This document shows positions 34,310 to 43,250 of a DNA stretch of 64,000 nt, in pieces. The notes below the pieces were generated by a model. That model was given only the letters and a program-made list of their open reading frames with translations, did not search any database and was not told the origin of the DNA. The position numbers were made by a program, and so were the translations under genes. Origin of the DNA: an uncultured Clostridia bacterium (lineage in GTDB: Bacteria; Bacillota; Clostridia; Christensenellales; Borkfalkiaceae); assembly GCA_944328495.1 (NCBI GenBank), contig CALVHR010000006.1, forward strand, positions 1-64,000. Direction: 5' to 3'. The stretch's first letter is position 1; each line of letters starts with the position of its first letter.

Positions 34310-35859
34310 TGAGAGCAGTTATCTACGCTCGCTATTCGAGCGACAACCAGACCGAAGCCTCGATAGAAGGTCAGATACGCGAATGTATGGAGTATGCAAC
34401 CTATAACGATATTCAGGTTATAGGCAACTACATAGACCGCGCCTTCTCGGCAAAGACAGATCATCGCCCGGAATTTCAGCGTATGATAAAAGACAGTTAC
34501 AAACACGCCTTCGACTGCATTATCGTCTGGAAGTTGGACAGGTTCTCCCGTAACCGCTACGATTCGGCTCATTATAAAGCACTATTGCGCAAAAATGGAG
34601 TTAAGGTCATCTCTGCAAAGGAGACGATTGCCGAAGGCTCCGAGGGCATATTGCTGGAAAGCGTTTTGGAAGGCATGGCGGAATACTATTCAGCCGAGCT
34701 TGCCGAAAAGGTAACGCGCGGCATGAAGGAGAATGCCTTAAAAGGCTTGTGGAATGGCGGCAACGTTCCGTTCGGCTATGTTATAAATAATGAGCGCAAG
34801 CTCGATATTGACCCGCAAGCTACGCCCGTTGTCCAAGAGATTTTCAAGTTATGCAATGACGGAAAGACCGTAAAGGAAATATATCGCATAATGAACGAGC
34901 GCAAAGTAACGCGCTCAAACGGTAAGGCTCTGAGATACAATGCGATTCGCTATATGCTCTCTAACAGAGTTTATATCGGAGAATACCACCACATGGGTGT
35001 GGTGATAGCGAACAGCGTACCGCCGCTTGTTTCGGAAGAGTTGTTCAATGCAGTACAGTTGGAACTTGCCAAGAACTCAAAGGCACCAGCAAGGCATACG
35101 GCAGATGAGGATTATCTGCTCACCACAAAACTTTTCTGTGGAAGATGCGGAGCAATGATGGTTGCGCAGGCAGGAACAAGCGGCACGAAAGGAATCGTCT
35201 ATCGCTATTATGCCTGTGTTCGACAGAAAAAGCACCAATGCGAAAAGAAGTCTGTCAGTAAAACAAAGCTGGAAGATTTTATTGTCTATAAGACTATGGA
35301 ATTCCTAAAAGACGACGACATTATTGAAAGGCTTTCAGCAAAGCTGTACGAGTTGCAGTACACAGAAAGTACTATTCTTCCAAAATTGCAGGAGCAGTTA
35401 AAACAAAAGGAAAAAGAGATAGAAAATATCGTCAACGCCGTGCAGAAGGGATACGCGACAGAAACGCTATTGAAACGACTTGATGGGCTGGAAAAGGAAA
35501 AGCGTGAGATTAGCGACGCGATTGCTAAGGAGCAACTTAAAGCTCCGATTTTCTCGCAAGACCATTTCAAAATGGCACTTTCCAACTTCCGCAAGATAGA
35601 CATAACCACACAGGAAGGCAAACGCAAGATTATAGATACATTTATCAACGCAATTTACCTTTATGACGACCACTTAAAAATTATATACAATGCCAACGGT
35701 AAAGAGGAAACAATAAGCCTTGCAGAACTCGAAAGTTCAACTTTGTTTTCACGCGGGGCACCAAAAATAGCAAGGAAATTAGTTAAAATTTCCTTGCTAT
35801 TTTGTTATAAATCAACATTGGGGACAAATTGGGGACAAAAAACGCCCCTTTTTCTGTGA
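34309..35859 (+). CDS. Large serine recombinase
   Basis: This 516-residue site-specific recombinase has a resolvase domain (about 1-140) with the catalytic Ser10 in YARYSSDNQ and the DRFSRNRYD segment. A recombinase domain follows (about 155-260, NVPFGYVIN), then a zinc ribbon (CGRCGAMM ... YYACVRQKKHQCEKK, about 283-315) and a coiled coil (about 345-420). This is the layout of TnpX/phiC31-like integrases. It is a bit short, and the last 25 residues are read through a strong terminator hairpin, so the tail may be altered. GGGAGGA lies 9 bases before the ATG. It could move the island or an inner part of it. Confidence 0.92.
   Translation: MRAVIYARYSSDNQTEASIEGQIRECMEYATYNDIQVIGNYIDRAFSAKTDHRPEFQRMIKDSYKHAFDCIIVWKLDRFSRNRYDSAHYKALLRKNGVKVISAKETIAEGSEGILLESVLEGMAEYYSAELAEKVTRGMKENALKGLWNGGNVPFGYVINNERKLDIDPQATPVVQEIFKLCNDGKTVKEIYRIMNERKVTRSNGKALRYNAIRYMLSNRVYIGEYHHMGVVIANSVPPLVSEELFNAVQLELAKNSKAPARHTADEDYLLTTKLFCGRCGAMMVAQAGTSGTKGIVYRYYACVRQKKHQCEKKSVSKTKLEDFIVYKTMEFLKDDDIIERLSAKLYELQYTESTILPKLQEQLKQKEKEIENIVNAVQKGYATETLLKRLDGLEKEKREISDAIAKEQLKAPIFSQDHFKMALSNFRKIDITTQEGKRKIIDTFINAIYLYDDHLKIIYNANGKEETISLAELESSTLFSRGAPKIARKLVKISLLFCYKSTLGTNWGQKTPLFL
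35764..35803 (+). terminator. Terminator inside the recombinase 3' end
   Basis: A 17-bp perfect stem (35764-35780 with 35787-35803) ends in a T-run and lies wholly inside the last codons of the recombinase. A terminator in coding sequence suggests that the original stop codon lay a little earlier and was lost. Confidence 0.8.
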
Positions 35860-35921
35860 TTTTTGCATAAACGCATAAAATATTTATGTTAATTTGAAAT
35901 TTATGAAAATTTTGGGGACAA
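35818..35921. repeat. TTGGGGACAA repeats, candidate integrase arm sites
   Basis: The 10-mer TTGGGGACAA occurs at 35818-35827, 35829-35838 and 35912-35921, and again at 47073-47082 near the right end of the island. Short direct repeats of this kind near integrase genes and att sites are often arm-type binding sites of tyrosine integrases. No other copy was noticed in the window. Confidence 0.5.
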
Positions 35922-35966
35922 GATTAGCTTTATAATAGGGGGGTGTTCGTTTGAACATCCTTTATT

Positions 35967-36132
35967 TTATGTCGCCGTGCTGATATGTAATTTGAATTTC
36001 TGTCCGTTCTCAAGAGACATAATAATATCTTCATTATCTTCCGAAACAGAGCAAACGAAGTAATCATTGAGCATAGCTTTTATCTCTTGTAAAAGTTCTT
36101 TTTCGTTAGTGGCATAATTTTTTTTCTTCCAT
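35967..36132 (-). pseudogene. Small ORF broken at an A8 run
   Basis: On the minus strand an ATG at 36132 follows GAGGTAAC, and a coding-looking frame (YATNEKELLQEIKAML, then NDYFVCSVSEDNEDIIM) runs to a TAA at 35967, but the two are out of phase by one base at a run of eight A. With seven A the product would be about 54 residues. This may be a frameshifted pseudogene, a sequencing error, or a gene expressed by slippage on the A-run. A good promoter (36191-36219) precedes it. Confidence 0.55.
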
Positions 36133-36190
36133 AGATAAGTTACCTCTTTTCATTTTTTCACGGGTATGCGCATTACCTTTGTGTATGTAT

Positions 36191-36219
36191 ATTATATCAG
36201 TTTAGTTCTATAACTGCAA
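36191..36219 (-). promoter_or_regulatory. Leftward promoter before the small broken ORF
   Basis: On the minus strand: TTGCAG (36219-36214), 17 bases and TATAAT (36196-36191). It shows that the small ORF at 35967-36132 is, or was, expressed. Confidence 0.65.
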
Positions 36220-36387
36220 TTTCTGTGTCTGTCGAGTTTTGTCGTATATAGAGAACCTTTGTCGAAAGCACAATCAAACTGATAGTTGATTAGCAATGAA
36301 CAATTATATATAGAGTTACCAGATACTTTACAATTAAACCGATATCTACATAACAATCTAACAGTTATGTATTCTATGAGGTTTATT

Positions 36388-36714
36388 GTGAATCAGATAT
36401 TAAATCGAATCGATGAATTGCGCAGCCAAAGAGGAGTAAGCCAGAACGAACTTGCGAGGTTATTAGGCGTTTCTGCAAACGCTGTATATCATTGGCGTAA
36501 AACGGGTGCATTGCCTACTCTTGCTAATATAGAGAAAATATGTGAGGTTTTCGGTATTACCGTAGAACAATTTTTCCATGGATTGGATAACGAGGTGCCT
36601 TCCTCTCAGGACGAACGCTTTTTGAACGAGTGGCGATCGCTGTCCAACGAAGAGAAGGTGGCGGTTGTCAATGTAATCAAGGCGTTTCGCGCAATAAAGG
36701 AGGCAGAACAATGA
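36388..36714 (+). CDS. XRE family regulator A
   Basis: This 108-residue protein has an XRE helix-turn-helix (about 5-60, LRSQRGVSQNELARLLGVS and AVYHWRKTGALPTLANIEK) and a helical C-terminal part. The GTG at 36388 has TGAGG 6 bases upstream; earlier in-frame starts exist (TTG 36286, ATG 36367, ATG 36376) without good sites. It overlaps the next regulator by ATGA and shares its layout, so the two look like diverged tandem duplicates. Confidence 0.82.
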   Translation: MNQILNRIDELRSQRGVSQNELARLLGVSANAVYHWRKTGALPTLANIEKICEVFGITVEQFFHGLDNEVPSSQDERFLNEWRSLSNEEKVAVVNVIKAFRAIKEAEQ

Positions 36715-37034
36715 TAGATATTATCGAGCGCATTCAAGAGCTGATGGATAAAAAAGGCTGGTCGTATTATGAATTGGCTGCCCAGACGGGTATTTCTACA
36801 AATTCTGTCTATGATTGGTTCAAAAAGGGAGCAATGCCCTCTATGGGGAATATAGTCAAAGTCTGTAATGCTATGGAAATATCGTTGGAGAGGTTCTTTT
36901 GCGGCGATTCCGGGTATCAGATGTCAGAGGAAGAACAGACCATAATGAACGAGTGGTTCGGTCTGTCTGAATTTGAGAAACAGACCATTTTTATGCTGAT
37001 AGAGTCTTTTCAAGTTTTGAAGAAATCAACATAA
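36711..37034 (+). CDS. XRE family regulator B
   Basis: This 107-residue XRE protein (helix-turn-helix about 5-62, DKKGWSYYELAAQTGIS and SVYDWFKKGAMPSMGNIVK) has a C-terminal helical region matching regulator A (MNEWFGLSEFEKQTIFMLI against LNEWRSLSNEEKVAVVNVI). AAGGAGG lies inside the end of gene A, and the genes overlap by 4 bases. The pair may act as a heterodimer or as antagonistic regulators of the island; the targets are not known. A terminator follows. Confidence 0.85.
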   Translation: MIDIIERIQELMDKKGWSYYELAAQTGISTNSVYDWFKKGAMPSMGNIVKVCNAMEISLERFFCGDSGYQMSEEEQTIMNEWFGLSEFEKQTIFMLIESFQVLKKST

Positions 37035-37039
37035 AAATA

Positions 37040-37073
37040 GCCTGCCGAGGTAAAACCTAGGCAGGCGTTTTTG
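37040..37073. terminator. Bidirectional terminator between XRE pair and integrase
   Basis: A 12-bp stem with one mismatch (37040-37051 with 37055-37066), loop AAA, an A-run before and a T-run after (37068-37073). It ends both the rightward XRE operon and the leftward integrase gene. Confidence 0.85.
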
Positions 37074-38069
37074 TTATAGCTCATAAATCACTTTTTCAAT
37101 ATCGCCGAAATAAACTTCGTCGGAATATTGCGTGTAACCTCTATCTACTTTGGACGATTTTACGTCTTTGTCGAACTCGTGTCCGTCCCACAGCATTACA
37201 AGCTCCAAATTGCAACTGCATTCCTTGCAACGGCTGATAAAGCTGTATCTTAGCTCATGGACGTGCCTGTCAGGGAATACTCTTTTAAGTGTTTCCTGCA
37301 CGGTCTTGGGAGCTGCGGCTTTTCCTTTCTCAAAGTCTATTAAATCCCAAACCTTTCTGAACATGGGAGATATGGGTATTCTTCTTCTGACGGCGGCATA
37401 TCCCTTTCACGTCTTGCCCGTCTGACATTCTATGTAGGTATATCCGTCCTTATTTTCTATGGTCATGGACGGCAGTTCGCCTATGCGCATACCTGTATAG
37501 AGCAAAATCAAAAGGGAAGAGGTAGCCGACAGGTGTCGGTTTTCCTTTACAAATTCTATTAGTTTTTTCTCCTCGGCTTTGGAAAGAGGCGAACCTTTCT
37601 TGACTTCGTAGTGCGGCAATCTGACTTTGATCATCGGGTTTTTGAAATCGTAGTCCTCAACGGCAATCGAGAATACCGCGCCGAGCAGTTGCCTTACTTT
37701 GTGTGCCGTTCGGTTTTTATCCTGTTCGACGAGCTGCAACAGGAAGTCCTGAATATCTTTTCTGCCTATGCGGTCTATATGTAATTGACCGAAAGCAGGG
37801 CGAATAGTGTTGTTGATAAGCAATAAATAGCTCTTATATGTGCCGTCTTTTAAGGACGGCTTTTTCTCTTTCAGCCAAATATCGAGGTAGTCACTCATCA
37901 GCGGCGTCTTGGACGGCTTTTGCGTCGTCTGCTTCAAAAGCGCTGCAATAAACTTCTGCTTCATGATCTGAAAGTCCTTAGATGCAACCTCGATGTCGTA
38001 TCCGTCTCTTCTGTATCTTGCATGATACATTCCTCTGTGGTAGCGGTACTTGATTATCAGGATAAACAA
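37074..38069 (-). pseudogene. Tyrosine recombinase/integrase interrupted by one in-frame TGA
   Basis: The minus-strand frame from 38069 to 37074 is continuous except for a TGA at 37409-37407. The first part (220 residues) has the SAM-like core-binding domain and the first catalytic Arg in LLYTGMRIGEL. The part after the stop has HELRYSF (His-x-x-Arg), WDGHEF and the tyrosine segment YTQYSDEVY. The reading is ...QTGKT-stop-KGYAAVRRR..., so one C-to-T change of CGA (Arg) would explain it. Without readthrough the protein lacks three of the five catalytic residues. The N-terminus is short of the usual arm-binding domain. The gene reads toward the left arm of the island. Confidence 0.88.
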
Positions 38070-38340
38070 TTAATATATTTCTTTTCAACTTTGAGGCTAT
38101 TCAAGTTTTAGATCAATGTAATCGTCTTAAATGTGTTAATGCAATTGGTAGGCAATACAAAAGTATTACAGTTTATATACAATAAATTACATCTATTGGA
38201 CAAGTTAGTGTAATGATTATTACATCGGCGTGATAGAATTTTTATGCAGTCTGAATTAGTTCAAGTGTTTGTGCGTTAGTATGCAAAGAAAAAACACTGA
38301 TAATATAGAAAAAATTTAACGCATTCAGGTAAATATTCGT
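38070..38340. other. AT-rich intergenic region before the phosphatase operon
   Basis: These 271 bases have no gene. They hold an inverted repeat TGTAAT-GATT-ATTACA at 38212-38227 and further TTAC/GTAA motifs, and a -10-like TGATAATAT near 38297-38305. It is the likely control region of the operon that begins at 38341. Confidence 0.5.
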
Positions 38341-39081
38341 ATGGATAATTTCAGGGATTTAGGCGGTATTGTGACCGATAATAACAGAGAAATAATAAAA
38401 AACAAAATTTTTCGTTCTGATGCGCTTATAAATCTGAGTGATGAGGAACGTAAATATTTGAATAATCTGCACATTGACGAGGTCTTTGACCTCAGAAGCA
38501 ACGCAGAGCAGATTGCCCGACCCGATGAGCCTATTGCTGTCATTCGTTCGGTGCCAGCCCTGCCTGATATTGGTACGGTTCTTGAACCTGCTGCCCTTGA
38601 AGAGCTTGTGATGAAAGCGGATGATGATATGCTCAACAGGTTAATTGATAAAGTACAATCTTTATATGAAGTAATTGCCTTTAAGAACAGCGCATACTCT
38701 CAGGTGTTTGACAGTATGAGGCAGGGCAGGACATTTATCTTTCACTGCACGGCAGGCAAGGACAGAACGGGCGTTCTGGCTGCGCTCATACTCATTCTGC
38801 TTGGCTGCAGCGAAGAGAAGGCTATAAGCGACTATATGTTGTCTAATCAATACAGACAAAAGATAAACAGTAGGGTCTATGATTTGCTTAAATCAAAGAC
38901 AGGCGAGCAAAGAGCCGATAAGATAATAAGGTTTTACTGTGTAGAACAGGTGTGTATTGAAAAGACATTGTCGGCGATAAAGGCAAAGTATTCAGACTAT
39001 GCGGAGTTCTTCTTAAAAGAGTATTCGATAACCGACAAAGAACGCGCTGAGATAACAGAACTATACACACGAAAGATATAA
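38341..39081 (+). CDS. Tyrosine-protein-phosphatase-like enzyme
   Basis: This 246-residue cytosolic protein has NFRDLGG near the N-terminus and the P-loop HCTAGKDRTG (Cys136 nucleophile, Arg142), as in the IphP/Y_phosphatase3 family of dual-specificity phosphatases. Many act on phosphotyrosine, and some on phosphoinositide or sugar-phosphate substrates. It is the first gene of an apparent operon with a Ugp-like importer and a phosphodiesterase, 20 bases before the ATPase. The ribosome binding site (AGG) is weak. Its link to phosphate esters is an inference from context. Confidence 0.88.
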   Translation: MDNFRDLGGIVTDNNREIIKNKIFRSDALINLSDEERKYLNNLHIDEVFDLRSNAEQIARPDEPIAVIRSVPALPDIGTVLEPAALEELVMKADDDMLNRLIDKVQSLYEVIAFKNSAYSQVFDSMRQGRTFIFHCTAGKDRTGVLAALILILLGCSEEKAISDYMLSNQYRQKINSRVYDLLKSKTGEQRADKIIRFYCVEQVCIEKTLSAIKAKYSDYAEFFLKEYSITDKERAEITELYTRKI

Positions 39082-39101
39082 CTTTTTTACAGGAAAGACA
39101 G

Positions 39102-40121
39102 ATGAGTAGTATTATTTTGCAAAACATAGACAAGGCATACGGAAAGAATGCCCCCGTAATTGAAAATCTCAATCTTGAAATAAAGGACAAGAGCTTTACC
39201 GTACTTTTAGGACCTTCGGGTTGCGGCAAATCGACAATACTGAGGATGATAGCGGGACTTGAAGCGCAGACTTCGGGTACGATATTGTTCGATGATGAAG
39301 ATATGACCAATGTTCCACCTGAAAATCGCGACATAGCATTTGTATTCCAGAATTATGCGCTTTATCCGACCATGACGGTACGCGGAAACATAGAATTCGG
39401 ACTTAAAAACCGTAAAATACCCAAAGCGGAAATTGCGGCCCGCGTTGAAGAGGTATGCTCATTGCTTGATATCTCCGAATATCTCAACCGCAAACCGCAA
39501 AATCTTTCGGGCGGTCAGCGTCAGAGGGTTGCGCTTGCACGCGCAATGGTTAAAAAGCCGGATATATTTCTTATGGACGAGCCTCTTTCCAACCTTGATG
39601 CAAAACTTCGCAATCAGATAAGGACGGACCTGATAGCTCTTCACAAAAGGCTCAACACGACATTTGTCTATGTGACGCATGACCAGGTAGAGGCTATGAG
39701 CATGGCTACCGACATAGTCCTTCTCAATAAAGGTAAGGTAATGCAGATGTCCTCACCGGCAGAAATGTATAAACAGCCCAGAAACGTGTTCAGTGCAAAA
39801 TTTATAGGAACGCCTGCCATGAACGTAATATCGTCAGGTAAGAGCAATATATCTGTGCCTCAAGGGTGTGCATATGTAGGGTTCCGTCCCGAGAATGTAA
39901 TGCTTGAAAAGAAAAATAACGATGACTTCTGTATAAGCTGTGATGTGGCGTCTACCGAAATGCTCGGTGCGGAAACGGTTATAAAGGCGCTCAGCGGCGA
40001 TGAAATAATTTTCATGCGAGCTTTTACTTCTGCTTGCAGACCTGAAGGCAGACAAAATTTCTATGTCGAAAGAGCAAATCTGTGCTATTTCAATGAGCAA
40101 GAGGAACGAATATATGAATAA
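39102..40121 (+). CDS. Sugar/phosphate-ester ABC importer ATPase (UgpC/MsmK type)
   Basis: This 339-residue ATPase has Walker A GPSGCGKST (37-45), Q-loop VFQNYALYPTMTV, the LSGGQRQRVALARAM signature, Walker B IFLMDEPLSNLDAKLR and the C-terminal TOBE-type domain (about 240-335, CAYVGFRPENVML) that marks the CUT1 ATPases UgpC, MalK and MsmK. It powers the two permeases that follow, and overlaps the next start by 8 bases. It could also serve the ATPase-less importer of the glycan locus. Confidence 0.95.
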   Translation: MSSIILQNIDKAYGKNAPVIENLNLEIKDKSFTVLLGPSGCGKSTILRMIAGLEAQTSGTILFDDEDMTNVPPENRDIAFVFQNYALYPTMTVRGNIEFGLKNRKIPKAEIAARVEEVCSLLDISEYLNRKPQNLSGGQRQRVALARAMVKKPDIFLMDEPLSNLDAKLRNQIRTDLIALHKRLNTTFVYVTHDQVEAMSMATDIVLLNKGKVMQMSSPAEMYKQPRNVFSAKFIGTPAMNVISSGKSNISVPQGCAYVGFRPENVMLEKKNNDDFCISCDVASTEMLGAETVIKALSGDEIIFMRAFTSACRPEGRQNFYVERANLCYFNEQEERIYE

Positions 40122-41007
40122 AACAGCCAGACTTAAACCCCTGCAACCGGGGATGAGAAAGGCAAAGCCCTACCTCTTCATTCTGCCGAGCATGTTATTC
40201 TTTGCGGTGTTTGCAATTTATCCGCTCATCTACATAATCGTACTCAGCTTTTTTGACCGCAGCATAATCGGCGATATGACCTTCGTAGGCTTTGAAAATT
40301 TTATAAAGCTCTTCAATAATCCCGAGTTTGGTCCGATTATGAAAAATACCGTCGTGTATATGGTCATAGTCGTTCTGCTTACGACGGTTTTTTCAATGCT
40401 TGTGGCTCTTTTGTTACAGCGACCTACAAGGCTCAATAAAATTGTTCAGCAAATAGCCTTTTCACCCTATGTAATATCCACCGTATCGGTTGTGTTTGTG
40501 TGGATGTGGATGATGGATGCCGATTACGGACTTTTCAACTATATAATCGGTTGGTTCGGACTTGGTGAGGTAAACTGGTTGACCGACCCCAATGTTACGA
40601 TTTTTTCGATAGCTATCGTATCCGTATGGAAATCGCTTGGCTACAATGCAATTATCATAATTGCCGCGCTGAATGCAATTCCAAAGCATTATTATGAGGC
40701 GGCTAAGCTCGATAATTCCTCATCTGTAAAGACATATTTCCGCATAACGTTGCCCATGATTTCGCCCACAGTGTTCTTCCTTGTGCTGATAAACATTATC
40801 GGAGCACTCAAGAACTTTGAGACGATAAAACTCATGACGGCAGGTAAATTTGATACGACTACGCTCGTGTATTTTGTGTACCAGAACGCCCGTGAGTATT
40901 TCGATTTCGGATATGCGTCCTCAGCAGGCGTCATTCTGATGGTGTTCATAGCAATTATTACGCTTCTATATTTCAAAGTTCTTGCAAAGAAGGTGTATTA
41001 CAGATGA
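40114..41007 (+). CDS. ABC importer permease (UgpA-like)
   Basis: This 297-residue membrane protein has six predicted helices and an EAA loop (EAAKLDNSSSVKTYFRITLP, about 198-217). The ATG at 40114 sits in the last codons of the ATPase gene after GAGGAAC; the open frame back to 40063 is a shadow. It overlaps the next permease by ATGA. With the binding protein at 41941 it forms a complete CUT1 importer. Confidence 0.93.
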   Translation: MNKTARLKPLQPGMRKAKPYLFILPSMLFFAVFAIYPLIYIIVLSFFDRSIIGDMTFVGFENFIKLFNNPEFGPIMKNTVVYMVIVVLLTTVFSMLVALLLQRPTRLNKIVQQIAFSPYVISTVSVVFVWMWMMDADYGLFNYIIGWFGLGEVNWLTDPNVTIFSIAIVSVWKSLGYNAIIIIAALNAIPKHYYEAAKLDNSSSVKTYFRITLPMISPTVFFLVLINIIGALKNFETIKLMTAGKFDTTTLVYFVYQNAREYFDFGYASSAGVILMVFIAIITLLYFKVLAKKVYYR

Positions 41008-41906
41008 GTACGAAAGATTTAACCGCAGTAAGAAGAGGAGTAGGTATAAGACCTAAGACATCTGCACGCAGTGCCATCAACATCACAAAAAAAGTTGTAA
41101 CGGGATTTCTTTACGCTATCGGGATAATATTTCTGCTGTTAGTCTTTCTTGTTCCCGTATATTGGATGGTTCTGACCGCAGTAGAAAGCGCAAATCAGGT
41201 AGTGCAGAATCCGCCTCTTTTCTGGGTAAGCGCCCCGCAGTGGGATAACTTTGTAAAGGCGTTTGAAAGTATCGATTTCTGGCACTACACCAAGAACAGT
41301 CTGATTGTAACTTTCTCGGTAATGATATTGCAGTTTATAACCGTAATACCTGCCGCATATGCCTTTGCCAGATATCGTTTCAAGGGAAAGAAAATACTAT
41401 TTTCGATAACGCTTCTTACAATGATGTTGCCTGCCCAGCTGACTTTCCTTCCCGTATATCTGATGTTTGCAAGGCTTAAACTCATAAACAATATTATGAC
41501 GCTGATACTGCCCTTTGGAGCAAGCGGATTTGGCATATTCATGCTCCGTCAGAGCTTCATGCAGATACCTGAAGAAATTTTAGAGGCGGCTCGGCTTGAT
41601 AAAGCAAGCGAGTTTACGATTATAAGAAGAATAATGCTCCCTATGGCATTGCCTACCATTGCAATGCTTGCACTGTTTACGTTTATCACTACATGGAACG
41701 ACTATTACTGGCCGCTTGTTATGACTACTACCGATGAGGTTCAGACATTGCCCGTAGGCATAACGGGATTGCAGAATATTGAAGTGGGAATAACTCAGCA
41801 CTATGTCATGGCAGGCAACATACTCATGATTTTACCTGTCGTTATAGTGTTCCTCATAGCGCAGAAACAGATAATCAAGGCATTCACCTATACGGGTGAA
41901 AAGTAA
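41004..41906 (+). CDS. ABC importer permease (UgpE-like)
   Basis: This 300-residue membrane protein has six predicted helices and an EAA loop (EAARLDKASEFTIIRRIMLP, about 194-213). The C-terminal AQKQIIKAFTYTGEK is typical of UgpE/MalG subunits. It is coupled to the previous permease by a 4-base overlap and lies 34 bases before the binding protein. Confidence 0.93.
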   Translation: MSTKDLTAVRRGVGIRPKTSARSAINITKKVVTGFLYAIGIIFLLLVFLVPVYWMVLTAVESANQVVQNPPLFWVSAPQWDNFVKAFESIDFWHYTKNSLIVTFSVMILQFITVIPAAYAFARYRFKGKKILFSITLLTMMLPAQLTFLPVYLMFARLKLINNIMTLILPFGASGFGIFMLRQSFMQIPEEILEAARLDKASEFTIIRRIMLPMALPTIAMLALFTFITTWNDYYWPLVMTTTDEVQTLPVGITGLQNIEVGITQHYVMAGNILMILPVVIVFLIAQKQIIKAFTYTGEK

Positions 41907-41940
41907 TTTTTAGGTTCATTTTTTTAGGAGGATATAGATT

Positions 41941-43221
41941 ATGAAACATTTTGCAAAAGTAATTGGTACATGTGCTCTTGCGGCAGCTCTGTGTATTGCC
42001 GGCGTTGGTTGCGGCGAACCTGAAGATCCTAACGCACCCGTCACAATCGATTTCTGGTACGGCTATACCGGTGCGGTCGATACGGCTAATAAGGCATTGG
42101 TCGACGAGTTCAACGAGACGGTTGGCAAGGAAAAGAACATCACCGTTGTGGCAACATCTCAGCCCAGCGTAATCGATACGGCAAATCAGCTCAGTACGGC
42201 AATTCAGGGCGTTACTCAGCCCGATGTCGTAGCTCTCGATACCGTATATCTTTACAGATTTCTTGAGGACGGAGTTCTTGAAAGCCTCGATGGGTTTGCC
42301 GAGGCAGATAAGGATACATATGACCTTGACGACTTCTATGAGGGGTTTATGGAAGATGCTTACTATGATGGCGAGCTCTATTCAGTGCCTTTCCTCAAGA
42401 GTACGCCTGTATTGTATGTGAACAAGGATTTGCTCACGCAGGCAGGTCTTACGACCGATGACCTTGCAACGTGGGACGGATTTTTCGATGCCTGCTCGAC
42501 AGTTCATACCGAGACGGGTCTGCTTGGCACTATTTCTTTTACGTGGATGTGGCTATATAACAGCATAATGCTCAGCTATGGCACGTCGGTATTCAACGAT
42601 GAAATGACAAAGACAAATATTGCAAGCGACGCATCAAAGAATATAATCAATAACTACCTTGACCTCAAAGAGGAAGGTGCGGCATCGCTCATAGTTATGG
42701 AAAACCATCTTACAACCATAGTAGGCGGTTTCACCCAGAAGAAGATGGGTATGTTCTTCTATTCGACTGGCGGTCTTACAACAATCCAGTCATATGCTCA
42801 GAAAGCAGGAATTGAACTTGCGGTATGCCCCATGCCCAAGGGTACTCAGCAGGCAACCGTATCCGGCGGTGCAAACCTCGTTGTCCCCGTAGGCAACAGC
42901 AACCGCGAAAAGTCTGCTGCATGGGAATTCATCAAGTTTATGACCAGTAAGGAAAATACCATAGAACTCAGCACGGCTACTGGTTATCTTCCCACAAGGG
43001 AAAGCGCAACATCTGACGCTGTAATGACAGAATTCTATTCAAAAAATCCTGCCTTTAAGGTTGCTGCAGACCAGCTTCCCTATGCGAAGGGTAAGAGCGT
43101 CCCCGACGGCGAGGCATCAAATTCCGTGCTCAACGCTCTCGATGCTATCTGGGTGTCCGGTGCAGATGTCGATACGACGCTTGCCGATGCAGCAAAAAAG
43201 GTCGAAGATTTACTCAAATAA
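41941..43221 (+). CDS. Substrate-binding lipoprotein (UgpB-like)
   Basis: This 426-residue extracellular lipoprotein (lipobox GVGC, Cys24) is a family-1 solute-binding protein. The mature part begins VTIDFWYGYTGAVDTANKAL, and SGGANLVVPVGNSNREKSAAWEFIKF (about 307-332, shown in part) is the conserved hinge region. AGGAGG lies 9 bases before the ATG. UgpB-like members bind glycerol-3-phosphate or sugars; pairing with a phosphodiesterase and a phosphatase favours a phosphate ester, but sequence alone does not settle it. Confidence 0.92.
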   Translation: MKHFAKVIGTCALAAALCIAGVGCGEPEDPNAPVTIDFWYGYTGAVDTANKALVDEFNETVGKEKNITVVATSQPSVIDTANQLSTAIQGVTQPDVVALDTVYLYRFLEDGVLESLDGFAEADKDTYDLDDFYEGFMEDAYYDGELYSVPFLKSTPVLYVNKDLLTQAGLTTDDLATWDGFFDACSTVHTETGLLGTISFTWMWLYNSIMLSYGTSVFNDEMTKTNIASDASKNIINNYLDLKEEGAASLIVMENHLTTIVGGFTQKKMGMFFYSTGGLTTIQSYAQKAGIELAVCPMPKGTQQATVSGGANLVVPVGNSNREKSAAWEFIKFMTSKENTIELSTATGYLPTRESATSDAVMTEFYSKNPAFKVAADQLPYAKGKSVPDGEASNSVLNALDAIWVSGADVDTTLADAAKKVEDLLK

Positions 43222-43250
43222 TCGGAGGGGCGGATATCGCTTTAGTTAAA

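Noticed and set aside
37407..37409. TGA recoded as a sense codon in this organism
   Set aside because: Several other genes in the window end in TGA in the normal way (for example glmM and the GH2 gene), so a plain nonsense mutation is the simpler reading.
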